Shown here one piece after another: positions 33,825 through 41,835 of a DNA stretch of 48,502 nt. Source of the DNA: Bacillus sp. SD075 (lineage in GTDB: Bacteria > Bacillota > Bacilli > Bacillales > DSM-1321); the NCBI RefSeq assembly GCF_017355165.1, contig NZ_JADILK010000035.1, positions 1 through 48,502 of the forward strand, read 5' to 3'. The notes beneath the pieces were generated by a model, which did no database searches, had not been told where the DNA came from, and was given only the letters and a program-made list of their open reading frames with translations. Numbering within the stretch: the stretch's first letter is position 1; each line of letters begins with the position of its first letter. A program made the translations under genes and the position numbers.

Positions 33825-33832
33825 AGTGTATG
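33825..33832 (-). promoter_or_regulatory. SigE-like -10 upstream of yodT
   Basis: Minus-strand CATACACT fits the mother-cell SigE -10 (CATAcanT). An imperfect -35 (AGATT) lies about 13 bp upstream. The B. subtilis homologous operon is SigE-controlled, which supports this. Confidence 0.45.
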
Positions 33833-33925
33833 TCCAGATGAAGTCAATCTTGCTAAGGAAATTGACCAAAGCATGTAAATGGATAAATTTCTTGGTTTCA
33901 TGGAGGATATCCAAAAAATGGCGAC

Positions 33926-33959
33926 AAAAAAAGTGTATCCGCGAGAGATACACTTTTTT
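33926..33959. terminator. Terminator of the 33961-34290 gene
   Basis: AAAAAAGTGTATC / GATACACTTTTTT, nearly symmetrical, with T runs on both strands. It is adjacent to the stop of the gene at 33961. Confidence 0.85.
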
Positions 33960-33960
33960 C

Positions 33961-34290
33961 TTACAATGCGCTATTTAGTTTTTCTTTACGAATTGACTCC
34001 AAAAAACTTTCATCCTTTAAAACAGCCAGCACATTTTTATAAAAAGCAGTTTTATCGATAACTGAAGTATGTACATATTCATACTCTTTTAAAGACGGAT
34101 GACGCAAAACATTTTTCATGCAGGAATGACAAACTTTTTTAGTTCCTAACTTATAGTAGTTCAAGTTACTTGCATCCCCATTAGAAGTGTCTTCGTTACA
34201 AACGAAGCATGTATGGCTCACACGGCCTTTTTTATTATACTCGGCCAAAGCCCCTTCTAGACGAATGGATGCGGGAATTGTTAATAACAC
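33961..34290 (-). CDS. Conserved hypothetical protein with a Cys4 zinc-finger-like motif
   Basis: A 109-residue cytoplasmic protein; I do not recognise the family. It has two CxxC pairs (CFVCNED at about 28-31 and CHSC at about 54-57) 22 residues apart, as in a small zinc ribbon. An N-terminal segment of about 25 residues and a helical, Lys/Glu-rich C-terminus complete it. It begins with GTG at 34290, with AAAGG about nine bases upstream. The neighbours do not suggest a function. It is transcribed alone and has its own terminator. Confidence 0.78.
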   Translation of the reverse strand: MLLTIPASIRLEGALAEYNKKGRVSHTCFVCNEDTSNGDASNLNYYKLGTKKVCHSCMKNVLRHPSLKEYEYVHTSVIDKTAFYKNVLAVLKDESFLESIRKEKLNSAL

Positions 34291-34472
34291 ATAATCACCT
34301 TTTCTATTTTAAATCTCTTAGTATTATATCAGAAAAATATAGAATTTGAACTATAAGACTCATATTCCCTAATAATGCTTGTAAAATAGTACATTTTCCA
34401 GGGCTGACAAGAGGAAAGAATCCTAAAATACACCAAAACGCAAAATATATTCATACAAATCCCGAACAGATT

Positions 34473-34502
34473 AAAACACCGTCCACTTTTTGAACGGCGT
34501 CC
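34473..34502 (-). terminator. Terminator of the S66 peptidase gene
   Basis: On the minus strand CGCCGTTC / GGACGGTG followed by TTTTAAT. Confidence 0.72.
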
Positions 34503-34514
34503 TCAAACTGTGTG

Positions 34515-35489
34515 TCATGAATGGATTTTGATCGTCGCTTTTCCGTTCTTCACTTTCATTACCGCTTTTGAACCAACCGGCACCGTTACGAATGGATGAA
34601 CATGTCCAAAATTGGCATTAGCGATGACAGGGATGCCATTTATCTCCCTTTTGGCAGCAATGATTTCCTGCAAAGCATATTCAGTCATTCCTGAATCCTT
34701 TTGAAAACGGCCGATGACGATTCCTTTAATCCCACTTGCACCTGGCTGATGGAGCAAGGATTGTAAATCCCGATCAAAACTGAAAGGATGGCTTTCTTCA
34801 TCATCTTCTATGAAAAGGATGCTGTCCTTTAATGAAGGCATGTACTCTGTACCTTGTAATAGATTGAGCGTACAAAGGTTCCCTCCAACGATTGTCCCAG
34901 CCGCGTCACCTTCCTGAATGACCATATATCCAGCATTTGGGTGAAAAGTTCGATCATCCTGTTCCAAATGCCAAGAATCATCACTCCACGTTTTACTTGG
35001 ATCAAGATAAAAGTCTTCACTTTCAATTACAGCCTTTTTAAAATATTCCATTGTATATTCCAGACCAGCCTTCATCCCGAACGTCGAAAAATGGGGACCT
35101 GAATATGTAGTTAAGCCTGTTTTATTATAAATGGCCAATAAAATTGCGGTTATATCACTATATCCGATCAACACTTTTGGATTTTCCTTAATCAAATCAT
35201 AATCGATATACCGTAGCAATTGGTTAGCGTTATATCCCCCGATGGCTGTAAAAATCCCCTTCACATTCGGATCCCTGAAAGCCTCATGTAAATCCTCGAT
35301 CCGGTCTTCAATCGAATTCGAGAAAAAGTCATCATGGAACAAAGCCGTTTTTCCATATGTCACTTTAAAACCAAGCTCATTCAATCTTTCTTCTGCCAAT
35401 CTGCGTTGTTCTCCTTTGACAATCGCCAAGCTTCTTGAAGGAGCAATTACGCGAATTTCATCCCCTGCTTGCAAACGGGAAGGTTTCAT
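34515..35489 (-). CDS. S66 family peptidase (LD-carboxypeptidase / MccF-like)
   Basis: The 324-residue serine peptidase has the nucleophile Ser111 in LIGYSDIT, a conserved Glu in FIEDDEES and His in NFGHVHPFVTVPVG, the S66 Ser-Glu-His triad. S66 includes murein tetrapeptide LD-carboxypeptidases (LdcA) and MccF self-immunity enzymes that cleave microcin C-type peptide-nucleotides; sequence alone does not decide. No signal peptide is present, so it acts in the cytoplasm, fitting recycling of wall peptides. It starts MKPSRLQAGDEIRVIAPS, and a G-rich ribosome binding site (AGGGGG) precedes the ATG. Confidence 0.92.
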   Translation of the reverse strand: MKPSRLQAGDEIRVIAPSRSLAIVKGEQRRLAEERLNELGFKVTYGKTALFHDDFFSNSIEDRIEDLHEAFRDPNVKGIFTAIGGYNANQLLRYIDYDLIKENPKVLIGYSDITAILLAIYNKTGLTTYSGPHFSTFGMKAGLEYTMEYFKKAVIESEDFYLDPSKTWSDDSWHLEQDDRTFHPNAGYMVIQEGDAAGTIVGGNLCTLNLLQGTEYMPSLKDSILFIEDDEESHPFSFDRDLQSLLHQPGASGIKGIVIGRFQKDSGMTEYALQEIIAAKREINGIPVIANANFGHVHPFVTVPVGSKAVMKVKNGKATIKIHS

Positions 35490-35843
35490 ATCTATATCCC
35501 CCTAAATGAATTACATTCTGTCGCTATTTTAGCAGAAATCGTGAACAAAGAAAAACCAAGACCCTTATGGTAGGTATGTCATTCACACAACTTACTTTCC
35601 TTGCAAAACCTTTGGCCTGGCTTTTCACTTCAATGGCATTTTCCCTTCATTCCCTTTGTGCCAGTATCAGGATTGGAAAAAGGAATGGTTATGTATCGCC
35701 TGTCCGATGATTCCTGGATTTATCCATGCCTTTTTTAGCCAACTGCCCTGGAATCAGAAAGGGACACCGTTAATGCCACCATTTTCCTTACATCTAGCAT
35801 AAAGAAAAGACCAGCTTTTTCAACTGGTCTTTTGGTTATTCAA
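35490..35843. other. 354-bp region without a supported gene
   Basis: It holds the promoter region of the S66 gene at its left and the terminator of the yjcZ-type gene at its right (35805-35833). A reading frame ending at about 35800 and reading CIACPMIPGFIHAFFSQLPW has no start codon or ribosome binding site and may be chance or a remnant. I see nothing else. Confidence 0.4.
35805..35833. terminator. Terminator of the yjcZ-type gene
   Basis: AAAAGACCAG / CTGGTCTTTT around CTTTTTCAA; it functions for the minus-strand gene 35844-35993. Confidence 0.82.
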
Positions 35844-35993
35844 TTAGCAGCAGAATGAAGCTCCGATAATAATCAATAGAATGAACAAGACAACGATTAA
35901 TGCGAAGCCTGATCCAAATCCGCAACCGCCGCCGTATCCACCTCCACCATAACCGTACCCTGGTCCTGCAACATTTCCACCATATCCGTACAT
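35844..35993 (-). CDS. YjcZ family sporulation protein (49 aa)
   Basis: A short gene of 50 codons. The product is Gly/Tyr-rich at the N-terminus ([20 protein letters not shown], then [10 protein letters not shown]) and has a hydrophobic C-terminal helix ([19 protein letters not shown]). This is the YjcZ/SscA layout of small spore-associated peptides in Bacillus. AAAAGGAG lies eight bases before the ATG. A SigK-like promoter is found at 36036-36063, and a terminator follows the gene. It is likely membrane- or coat-associated in the mother cell. Confidence 0.85.
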   Translation of the reverse strand: MYGYGGNVAGPGYGYGGGGYGGGCGFGSGFALIVVLFILLIIIGASFCC

Positions 35994-36035
35994 TAAGTTT
36001 CACTCCTTTTAGAATTCTGATTTCTCTTTACACCT

Positions 36036-36063
36036 TACCATATGTCAATACGCCCGCCTTGGT
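36036..36063 (-). promoter_or_regulatory. SigK-like promoter of the yjcZ-type gene
   Basis: On the minus strand ACC (36061-36063), 16 bp, then CATATGGTA (36036-36044), matching AC-N16/17-CATAnnnTA. This agrees with the sporulation character of the gene. Confidence 0.5.
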
Positions 36064-36190
36064 CTGTGCATTTGCCTATTTTTCTTGATTTTAAAAAAAG
36101 CTTCAATCAACATCTTCATCACCGTTTATCATTCAATGGCTGAAAAATAAAAAGGAACCATGAAAAATGTCAAAAAACGTTTCATTTTTA

Positions 36191-36218
36191 TTGTGTTACT
36201 TTAAAATTGGGATATAAT
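36191..36218 (+). promoter_or_regulatory. SigA promoter of the SGNH hydrolase gene
   Basis: TTGTGT at 36191-36196, a 16-bp spacer and a perfect TATAAT at 36213-36218. The gene starts about 80 bp downstream. The remainder of the 35994-36298 gap is the yjcZ promoter region. Confidence 0.65.
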
Positions 36219-36298
36219 AAGGAAAAAACTATTCTTAGCCTCTTTTAGCTATCTCATACCCAGTTAGATACATAAAAGGTTAATACGGGGGAACATAA

Positions 36299-37387
36299 TT
36301 GAAAACAAGCGCAAAATCCTTCATCCCTTTCGCTGCAATCGCCACAATCCTTCTAATCAGCTATATCCTTCAAAAAGTTCCTAAAACATATGGATCAGAT
36401 GATTCGGTAAATGTTTATCAAAAATTCCAAACAGGCCAGCCCATTCAGTATCTCGTTATTGGAGACAGCATCGGAAGAGGGTCGGGAGCTGAGAAGCCTT
36501 ATCTAACATGGTTCAAACAGTTAGAAAATAAGATGAATGAAACCAATGGCATTCCTTTACACGGAGACTATGTGGTCCAAAGCGGAGCCACTGCATTTGA
36601 AGGTCTATTCAAGCTTTCCCAAAGAAGGGAGCATGATCATAAAGATCTGATTTTTTTCGTTTTTGGTGAAAATGATCGCAAATATATGAATGTCGATGAT
36701 TTTACCATGACATATGAAGCGTTAATGAGAAAGACAAAACGTCTCCACCCTAACGCTGAATTATTCACAATAACAGAGAGTTCCTTGAAATATGAGGAAT
36801 TTGCATCTGCTATTGGAATTTTATCCAAACATTATGGTGCAACGAATGTGGATATGCGACCAATATTCAAAGATTCAGGATATACGGAAAAACAGCTGAC
36901 CAGAGATTTGATTCATCCAAATGGGCTTGGTTATAAATTATATGCTGATGCCATTTATGAACGGTTCCTGGATAACATCAAACAGGAGAAGGCTGTAGCA
37001 GGTCTTCCATCTAAGCTTCATGCCCGTTCTGGGTTTGAATTATCGGAAATTGACCACTATGAAAAAATGAGTGGTTTCCGTCCAAGGGGCGGCTATTTCA
37101 CTAGTAGTGAAAAGGGCAGTGTGATTGAATATAATTTCAAGGGAAGTATGCTTGGTGTGAAACTTCTTAGAAGTCCTGATGGCGGGGAAGTGAATGTATG
37201 GATCGATGGAAATGAAATCACGACTTTGAATACGTGGTGGCCATTTGCCCGTGAAAGATATTTATTTGTCACAAACGGGCTCCGTCCCGGTTCACATACT
37301 GTCCGTTTTGAGGTGATTGGCAGGACTAAAGCAATGGAACTTACCACAATTCCTTATGTCCGGATCGCATCAATCATCACAGATTGA
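36299..37387 (+). CDS. Membrane-anchored SGNH/GDSL hydrolase, possible polysaccharide esterase
   Basis: The 362-residue protein has an N-terminal membrane anchor (about 7-25), then an SGNH hydrolase domain with GDSIGRG (catalytic Ser57), GEND (123-126) and DLIHPNGLGY (Asp203, His206). A C-terminal beta-rich module of about 110 residues (about 245-360; MSGFRPRGGYFTS, GEVNVWIDGNEI) is of the kind found in carbohydrate esterases. It could deacetylate extracellular polysaccharide or wall glycans. It starts at TTG (36299), with GGGGG seven bases upstream. A second SGNH protein (ypmR) lies 2.6 kb to the right. Confidence 0.86.
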   Translation: MKTSAKSFIPFAAIATILLISYILQKVPKTYGSDDSVNVYQKFQTGQPIQYLVIGDSIGRGSGAEKPYLTWFKQLENKMNETNGIPLHGDYVVQSGATAFEGLFKLSQRREHDHKDLIFFVFGENDRKYMNVDDFTMTYEALMRKTKRLHPNAELFTITESSLKYEEFASAIGILSKHYGATNVDMRPIFKDSGYTEKQLTRDLIHPNGLGYKLYADAIYERFLDNIKQEKAVAGLPSKLHARSGFELSEIDHYEKMSGFRPRGGYFTSSEKGSVIEYNFKGSMLGVKLLRSPDGGEVNVWIDGNEITTLNTWWPFARERYLFVTNGLRPGSHTVRFEVIGRTKAMELTTIPYVRIASIITD

Positions 37388-37399
37388 ATATTACTCAAT

Positions 37400-37435
37400 A
37401 AATAACCCCCTATCATTATCTGATAGGGGGTTTTC
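37400..37435. terminator. Terminator between the SGNH gene and msrB
   Basis: AACCCCCTATCA / TGATAGGGGGTT around TTATC, followed by TT on the plus strand and TTATTT on the minus strand. It serves the convergent genes on both sides. Confidence 0.83.
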
Positions 37436-37438
37436 CAG

Positions 37439-37867
37439 TCAATCAAAAAGCTTTTTGTATTCTCCGTATCCTTCTTTTTCAAGATCTTGGAGCGGGATGA
37501 ACCTTAATGAAGCAGAATTGATGCAATAGCGTAATCCCGACGGTCCCGGCCCATCATTGAAAACATGACCCAGATGAGAATCGGCAATTTTTGAGCGAAC
37601 CTCGATCCGTCTCATACCATAACTCGTATCGAGGTTTTCCACGACTTCCTCTTCGTTAAGCGGTTTAGTGAAGCTTGGCCACCCGCAGCCTGAATCGAAC
37701 TTTTCCTTTGAAGTAAAAAGTGGATTACCTGAAACGATATCGACATATAATCCATCCTCCTTCAAGTTCCAAAATTCATTGTTAAATGCTGGTTCCGTTC
37801 CATTATTTTGCGTGACTTCATATTGAATCGGAGTGAGTTTTTGTTTTAATTCTTCTTTACTTTTCAT
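37439..37867 (-). CDS. msrB: Peptide-methionine (R)-S-oxide reductase
   Basis: The 142-residue MsrB reduces R-methionine sulfoxide in proteins. The catalytic Cys is in [13 protein letters not shown], with [10 protein letters not shown] and [18 protein letters not shown] ([14 protein letters not shown]) motifs. The zinc-binding CxxC pairs of some family members are absent, as in other Bacillus enzymes. The start at 37867 (MKSKEELKQ) has GGGGGGA upstream. It overlaps the 3' end of msrA by 11 bp, so the two form a repair operon. Confidence 0.95.
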   Translation of the reverse strand: MKSKEELKQKLTPIQYEVTQNNGTEPAFNNEFWNLKEDGLYVDIVSGNPLFTSKEKFDSGCGWPSFTKPLNEEEVVENLDTSYGMRRIEVRSKIADSHLGHVFNDGPGPSGLRYCINSASLRFIPLQDLEKEGYGEYKKLFD

Positions 37868-38399
37868 TTTCTTCCCCCCAGTGTTGTTGTATAAATGCTT
37901 TGCGTCCTGAGCCAATCGAATATCTTTCATAATGCTCAGGTTGCTTTTTATAATAATGCTGGTGGTAAGTCTCGGCTGGATAAAACATTTTGGCTGCTAA
38001 AATCGGAGTTACGATCGGTCCGGAAAATTTGCCGCTCGCCTGCAGCTTAGATTTGGATTCTTCTGCAATTTCTCGTTGGTTTTCATCATGATAAAAAATG
38101 GCCGTTTGATAAGAACTTCCCCGATCATAAAATTGCCCCCCAGCATCTGTCGGGTCAATTTGCTGCCAGAATAACTCGATTATCTTCTCATATGGATATA
38201 CGTTTGGATCAAAGGTGATCTGAACAGCTTCATAATGTCCCGTCGTTTCAGAACAAACCTCTTTGTACGTGGGATTTTCCGTAGTCCCGCCTGTATAGCC
38301 AGAGATAACGGATTCGATGCCAGGCTGTTCATCGAACGGTTTCACCATGCACCAGAAACATCCACCTGCGAATGTTGCTTTCTCTAATTGCTTTGTCAA
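37857..38399 (-). CDS. msrA: Peptide-methionine (S)-S-oxide reductase
   Basis: The 180-residue MsrA reduces S-methionine sulfoxide; the active site motif GGCFWC is near residue 12, followed by GYTGG and [15 protein letters not shown]. The start is TTG at 38399, because GGAGG lies eight bases upstream; a longer in-frame ATG at 38426 would sit before that ribosome binding site. It is coupled to msrB by an 11-bp overlap and faces the DUF4397 gene across a 186-bp divergent region. Confidence 0.95.
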   Translation of the reverse strand: MTKQLEKATFAGGCFWCMVKPFDEQPGIESVISGYTGGTTENPTYKEVCSETTGHYEAVQITFDPNVYPYEKIIELFWQQIDPTDAGGQFYDRGSSYQTAIFYHDENQREIAEESKSKLQASGKFSGPIVTPILAAKMFYPAETYHQHYYKKQPEHYERYSIGSGRKAFIQQHWGEENEK

Positions 38400-38526
38400 A
38401 TGAAAATCCTCCTTTTTTACAAACAATCCATTGAATGCATTTTAACGCTTTTACATTACCCTGTAAAATATTATGCTGATCGACCCTTTTCACGAAAATG
38501 ATCCCTTCCGTTTTTAAATGAGAGAC

Positions 38527-38554
38527 ACACGCCCAAGCATAAAAACATATGATA
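38527..38554 (+). promoter_or_regulatory. SigK-like promoter of the DUF4397 gene
   Basis: ACA at 38527-38529, 16 bp, then CATATGATA at 38546-38554. The spacing is the same as in the yjcZ-type promoter. It is 31 bp before the ATG. Confidence 0.45.
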
Positions 38555-38585
38555 AGAACATACGGAAATATGAGGGGGATTGGAA

Positions 38586-39335
38586 ATGAGCGATAAACAA
38601 TCATATTCACAAAACTCCATAACATATGATTTACTATCGTCTTATTATAAAAACATCGATCCGCAATTGCATGATTATTATAACCATAAGCATTTGAAAA
38701 GCCTCGAAAAATCAACACAACAATTTAGAAATGAACAAATGAATGTCCTGCTGCCTGCACAAGTACGCTTTTTACATGCTGCCCCAAAAGCTCCCTCATT
38801 TGATGTTTATGTAAATGAAATGTGTATCCTCAAAAATTTCTCATATAAAGAGAACAATGGTTATTTACCACTGCCCCCTGCCAAGTACCAATTGGATATA
38901 TACCGCAGCGGGCAAACCACCATGCCTCTTTTAAGCTGTATAGTGGCTCTCGAAAGCGGGAATCCCTATACCATTGCCTTAGCAACTACCCTGGCTGCTG
39001 AATCGTTGAAAATGTTACATTTTGAAGATAATCCAACTGTTCCTCCAAATGAAGCAAAGGTTCGATTCATCCAGCTTTCACATGATATACGCTCATTGGA
39101 TATTGCCATCAAAGATGGAGATGTCGTTTTTGATCGACTCCATTTCGGGAAAGAAAGCGAATATCTTAATATTCAGCCGATGATAGTAGACTTCGAAGTG
39201 AGGATAGCTGGGACAAAAGAGATCGTATTCCCTTTGCCAAACAAGGCTTTCCAAGAAAATACTCCCTCAACCATTTATATAATCGGATCGTATCGGAAAT
39301 CATCCTCACTAGAAACCCTTACGCTCTCTCCATAA
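38586..39335 (+). CDS. DUF4397 domain-containing protein
   Basis: The 249-residue protein has no signal peptide but a repeated beta-sandwich: VRFLHAAPKAPSFDVYVNE (about 58-76) and VRFIQLSHDIRSLDIAIKDG (about 158-177) begin two DUF4397 units of about 95 residues each. The first 55 residues are polar and predicted helical. DUF4397 proteins are usually secreted or surface proteins; the lack of a signal and the SigK-like promoter suggest deposition on the spore from the mother cell (inference). The ATG at 38586 has GGGGG seven bases upstream. Confidence 0.85.
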   Translation: MSDKQSYSQNSITYDLLSSYYKNIDPQLHDYYNHKHLKSLEKSTQQFRNEQMNVLLPAQVRFLHAAPKAPSFDVYVNEMCILKNFSYKENNGYLPLPPAKYQLDIYRSGQTTMPLLSCIVALESGNPYTIALATTLAAESLKMLHFEDNPTVPPNEAKVRFIQLSHDIRSLDIAIKDGDVVFDRLHFGKESEYLNIQPMIVDFEVRIAGTKEIVFPLPNKAFQENTPSTIYIIGSYRKSSSLETLTLSP

Positions 39336-39381
39336 ATGGACAAAAAACCAGGATGCGACGATCCTGGTTTTTTGTCCATTT
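39334..39381. terminator. Long perfect terminator between the DUF4397 gene and ypmS
   Basis: Perfectly complementary 21-bp arms (39334-39354 and 39361-39381) around GCGACG. The core is AACCAGGAT / ATCCTGGTT with T runs on both strands, and it overlaps the DUF4397 stop codon. Confidence 0.93.
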
Positions 39382-39389
39382 ATTCACGA

Positions 39390-39974
39390 TCACTGCAATG
39401 ATGATGGGATGGTCAATAAAAATGAAATATCATCATGTTTTAGATCGAATTCTTTCGCCTTCACCCTAACATCGCTTTTCAGTTCCATATCCTGTAATGA
39501 CACATAAATACTTTCGTCATTGGGACTGATGCTAACCCAATCCGGCATATTATAACGTTCATTTATTAAATTCATTACATATGAAACAGGAAGGTTCATT
39601 TGCCCGACTGCAATTGATTTTTGCTTTAGGATCAAATCCCCATTCTTTTGGGCAATTGGTTCAAAAGTCAATTTCATTTCCACTTCACGGTTGAAAAATG
39701 GCATTGTTCCATATAACTCGACTTCATCCGTTAAATACACTTCATAGTGAATAGATCCCGTCAATCCCTCTTTATCCAAATACTGGTTGATTAATCTTGT
39801 CAAATCTTCCCGATTCGTGTGAATTTGAAATTGAATATCTTCTTCGCGGCTTACTTTGGGTATCAACTCTTTATCTTTAGTCGGCAGATTAACTAAAATC
39901 GTTACAAACAGGATGACCAGGATGTTTAGAGCTAATAGGGAAATAAACAAAGTCTTCCATTTGACATTTGTCAT
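39390..39974 (-). CDS. ypmS: YpmS family membrane-anchored protein (DUF2140)
   Basis: The 194-residue protein has one N-terminal membrane helix (about 9-28), then an extracellular domain rich in beta strands (GSIHYEVYLTDEVELYGTMPFF, DWVSISPNDESIYVSL). It fits B. subtilis YpmS, of unknown function. The first codon overlaps the ypmR stop by 4 bp. The pair ypmR-ypmS is conserved in Bacillus and probably works at the cell envelope. Confidence 0.9.
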   Translation of the reverse strand: MTNVKWKTLFISLLALNILVILFVTILVNLPTKDKELIPKVSREEDIQFQIHTNREDLTRLINQYLDKEGLTGSIHYEVYLTDEVELYGTMPFFNREVEMKLTFEPIAQKNGDLILKQKSIAVGQMNLPVSYVMNLINERYNMPDWVSISPNDESIYVSLQDMELKSDVRVKAKEFDLKHDDISFLLTIPSSLQ

Positions 39975-40813
39975 TCTTGGTCATCATCTCCTTTGGCACT
40001 CGCTTCCAATGTATCCTTTCCGATAGTGGTAATATCCATATCATTATAGATTCTTGTCGCGATTAATTCATATCCGCGGTCATTTGGGTGAAAATAATCC
40101 TCGGCATACAGCAAATCTTCTTCTGAATTCTCGAAAATGTCTGCTATTTCAATAAAATAGGCTGAATCATATTCTTCGATAATTTCTTTTCCGCTTTCAT
40201 TCCAATCATTCATGATCATATCTAGTTCATAAAAATCTGCGAACCATTTGGAAAAAGGATTATAGACGCCCACTAGATAAATTTGCGCATGATCATTTTC
40301 GGAACGAACCTTATCAAGTATCTGCCTTAATCTTTTTTCATACCCTATTTTTGCCGAATCAAACTGATTCAGTTCCAAGTTCGAGAAATTCTGCTTAAAG
40401 ACCCTCATGATATCATTTCCACCGATTGTGACGACAATCGAGTCAGCTTGCTTTATGTCTTCTTTAATCCTAGCTTTATCCAGTCTTTTCAATAGTTGGT
40501 CGGTCCTATTTCCACGTATGCCATGATTAATCATCTCAACGGAAATAATCGATGGTTCTTTTTCCAGCTTATTTTGTAAATACGGCAAATACCCGCCATT
40601 ATCTTTACTATCACCGACACCTTGAGTCAAGGAATCGCCAATCGATACGATTTTCACAGGGTCCGGAAAAAAGCTGGCAGGAATGGTTTCCTTTTTACTC
40701 AGCTCAACTATGCTTTTCTGCTGAACAGATGGCTGATTTGAGACTGTTTCACTTTGACCGCAGCCTGAGATCCAAACTAGGCATATGAAAAGACAGGTGA
40801 TTCTGTATCCCAT
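39971..40813 (-). CDS. ypmR: SGNH/GDSL lipoprotein YpmR
   Basis: The 280-residue lipoprotein has a lipobox (ISGC, Cys18) and an SGNH hydrolase domain: SIGDSLTQGVGD (catalytic Ser), VTIGGNDIMRVF (Gly/Asn) and EDYFHPNDRGYELIA (Asp/His). It resembles B. subtilis YpmR, a putative extracytoplasmic lipase or esterase of unknown substrate. The start at 40813 is preferred because GGAAGGTGAGG lies just upstream; the in-frame ATG at 40834 precedes it. It is coupled to ypmS. Confidence 0.9.
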   Translation of the reverse strand: MGYRITCLFICLVWISGCGQSETVSNQPSVQQKSIVELSKKETIPASFFPDPVKIVSIGDSLTQGVGDSKDNGGYLPYLQNKLEKEPSIISVEMINHGIRGNRTDQLLKRLDKARIKEDIKQADSIVVTIGGNDIMRVFKQNFSNLELNQFDSAKIGYEKRLRQILDKVRSENDHAQIYLVGVYNPFSKWFADFYELDMIMNDWNESGKEIIEEYDSAYFIEIADIFENSEEDLLYAEDYFHPNDRGYELIATRIYNDMDITTIGKDTLEASAKGDDDQE

Positions 40814-41091
40814 GACCCTCACCTTCCTACCCATACATTATATCATGCAGAAAACGTAAGATTGCAAACAATATACCTTCATTGTACTTCTAACCCTAAC
40901 TATACGATATGAAAAATGCAGTGATTTAAAGCTAGTCCTATAAAAATTAGCATGTACTGAGCATGCAAAATCATTCTTCGTTCCCGCTGTTTCTTCAAAA
41001 ACAAATTGCCTCATTTTCACCATCGCCAACGATTTAGTGAAATCATATTAAAGGCTGGATGAAAACAGAAAGAACAGGTCATTTAACCTGT

Positions 41092-41682
41092 TCAATAATT
41101 CTGTAAAATTTTAATATGCTTAATGATTTGGTCAAAGGGAATATCCTGCAGACCTGTATAATCCATGATGATCTTTCCTTCTTGATCAATTAGAAAAAAG
41201 CTGGTCCCATGAATCACCTGATCTTCTGCTTCTGGTTTTTTGACGATCGTTTTAAAGTTATCCAATGCAAACTGTTCGATTTCATCCTGCCCATAACCCG
41301 TCAGAAAGTGCCAATTGCCGTAATCCACATTGAATTGGTCTCCATACGTTTTTAAAATATCAGGTTTGTCAATTTCCGGGTCCACGGAAAATGAAACGAA
41401 TTCTACATCCGTAATGCCTTCATCCTTCAATTGCTGCTGCAGCTTCGTCATATTCGAAGTCATGGGGAGACAGACAGTTTCGCAGCTTGTGAATATAAAA
41501 TCCGCTACCCAGACCTTTCCTTTAAGATCGCTTTTTGAGAAAGGTTTCCCCTCCTGATCAATGTAATTGAAATCTTCAAGGTCCCAATTTTTCGCATCAG
41601 GTACACCATTGGAACCGCATGCTGTCAACAGCAAAAAAATTGATGCTCCCATAGCTGCCATAAGCAAATGCAGCTTTCTCAT
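41092..41682 (-). CDS. ypmQ: Sco1/SenC family copper protein (CuA assembly)
   Basis: The 196-residue lipoprotein (lipobox LLTAC, Cys22) has the thioredoxin-like Sco domain. The copper ligands Cys67 and Cys71 (SCETVC) and His158 (DQVIHGTSFFLID) are intact. BsSCO (YpmQ) helps to assemble the CuA centre of cytochrome c oxidase caa3 on the outer membrane face. A small hairpin GAACAGG / CCTGTTC overlapping the stop may be its terminator. It lies upstream of ypmR-ypmS with a 278-bp gap. Confidence 0.94.
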   Translation of the reverse strand: MRKLHLLMAAMGASIFLLLTACGSNGVPDAKNWDLEDFNYIDQEGKPFSKSDLKGKVWVADFIFTSCETVCLPMTSNMTKLQQQLKDEGITDVEFVSFSVDPEIDKPDILKTYGDQFNVDYGNWHFLTGYGQDEIEQFALDNFKTIVKKPEAEDQVIHGTSFFLIDQEGKIIMDYTGLQDIPFDQIIKHIKILQNY

Positions 41683-41835
41683 CCCTACCCCGTCCTTTAT
41701 GTATAAAATATTCTGTTACTTCATTTATTCTAACAGACCAATTGGAATGAGAACAGCAACTATTTCTACGAATTAAAGACAATTGTAAAAGTGACAAAAC
41801 CTCTGTGTTACGCAGTTTATAATGGTTTATCCATA

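Noticed and set aside
35580..35803. Possible small or degraded membrane-protein gene
   Set aside because: Frames here lack a start with a ribosome binding site; the PGFIHAFF fragment only faintly recalls small membrane proteins.
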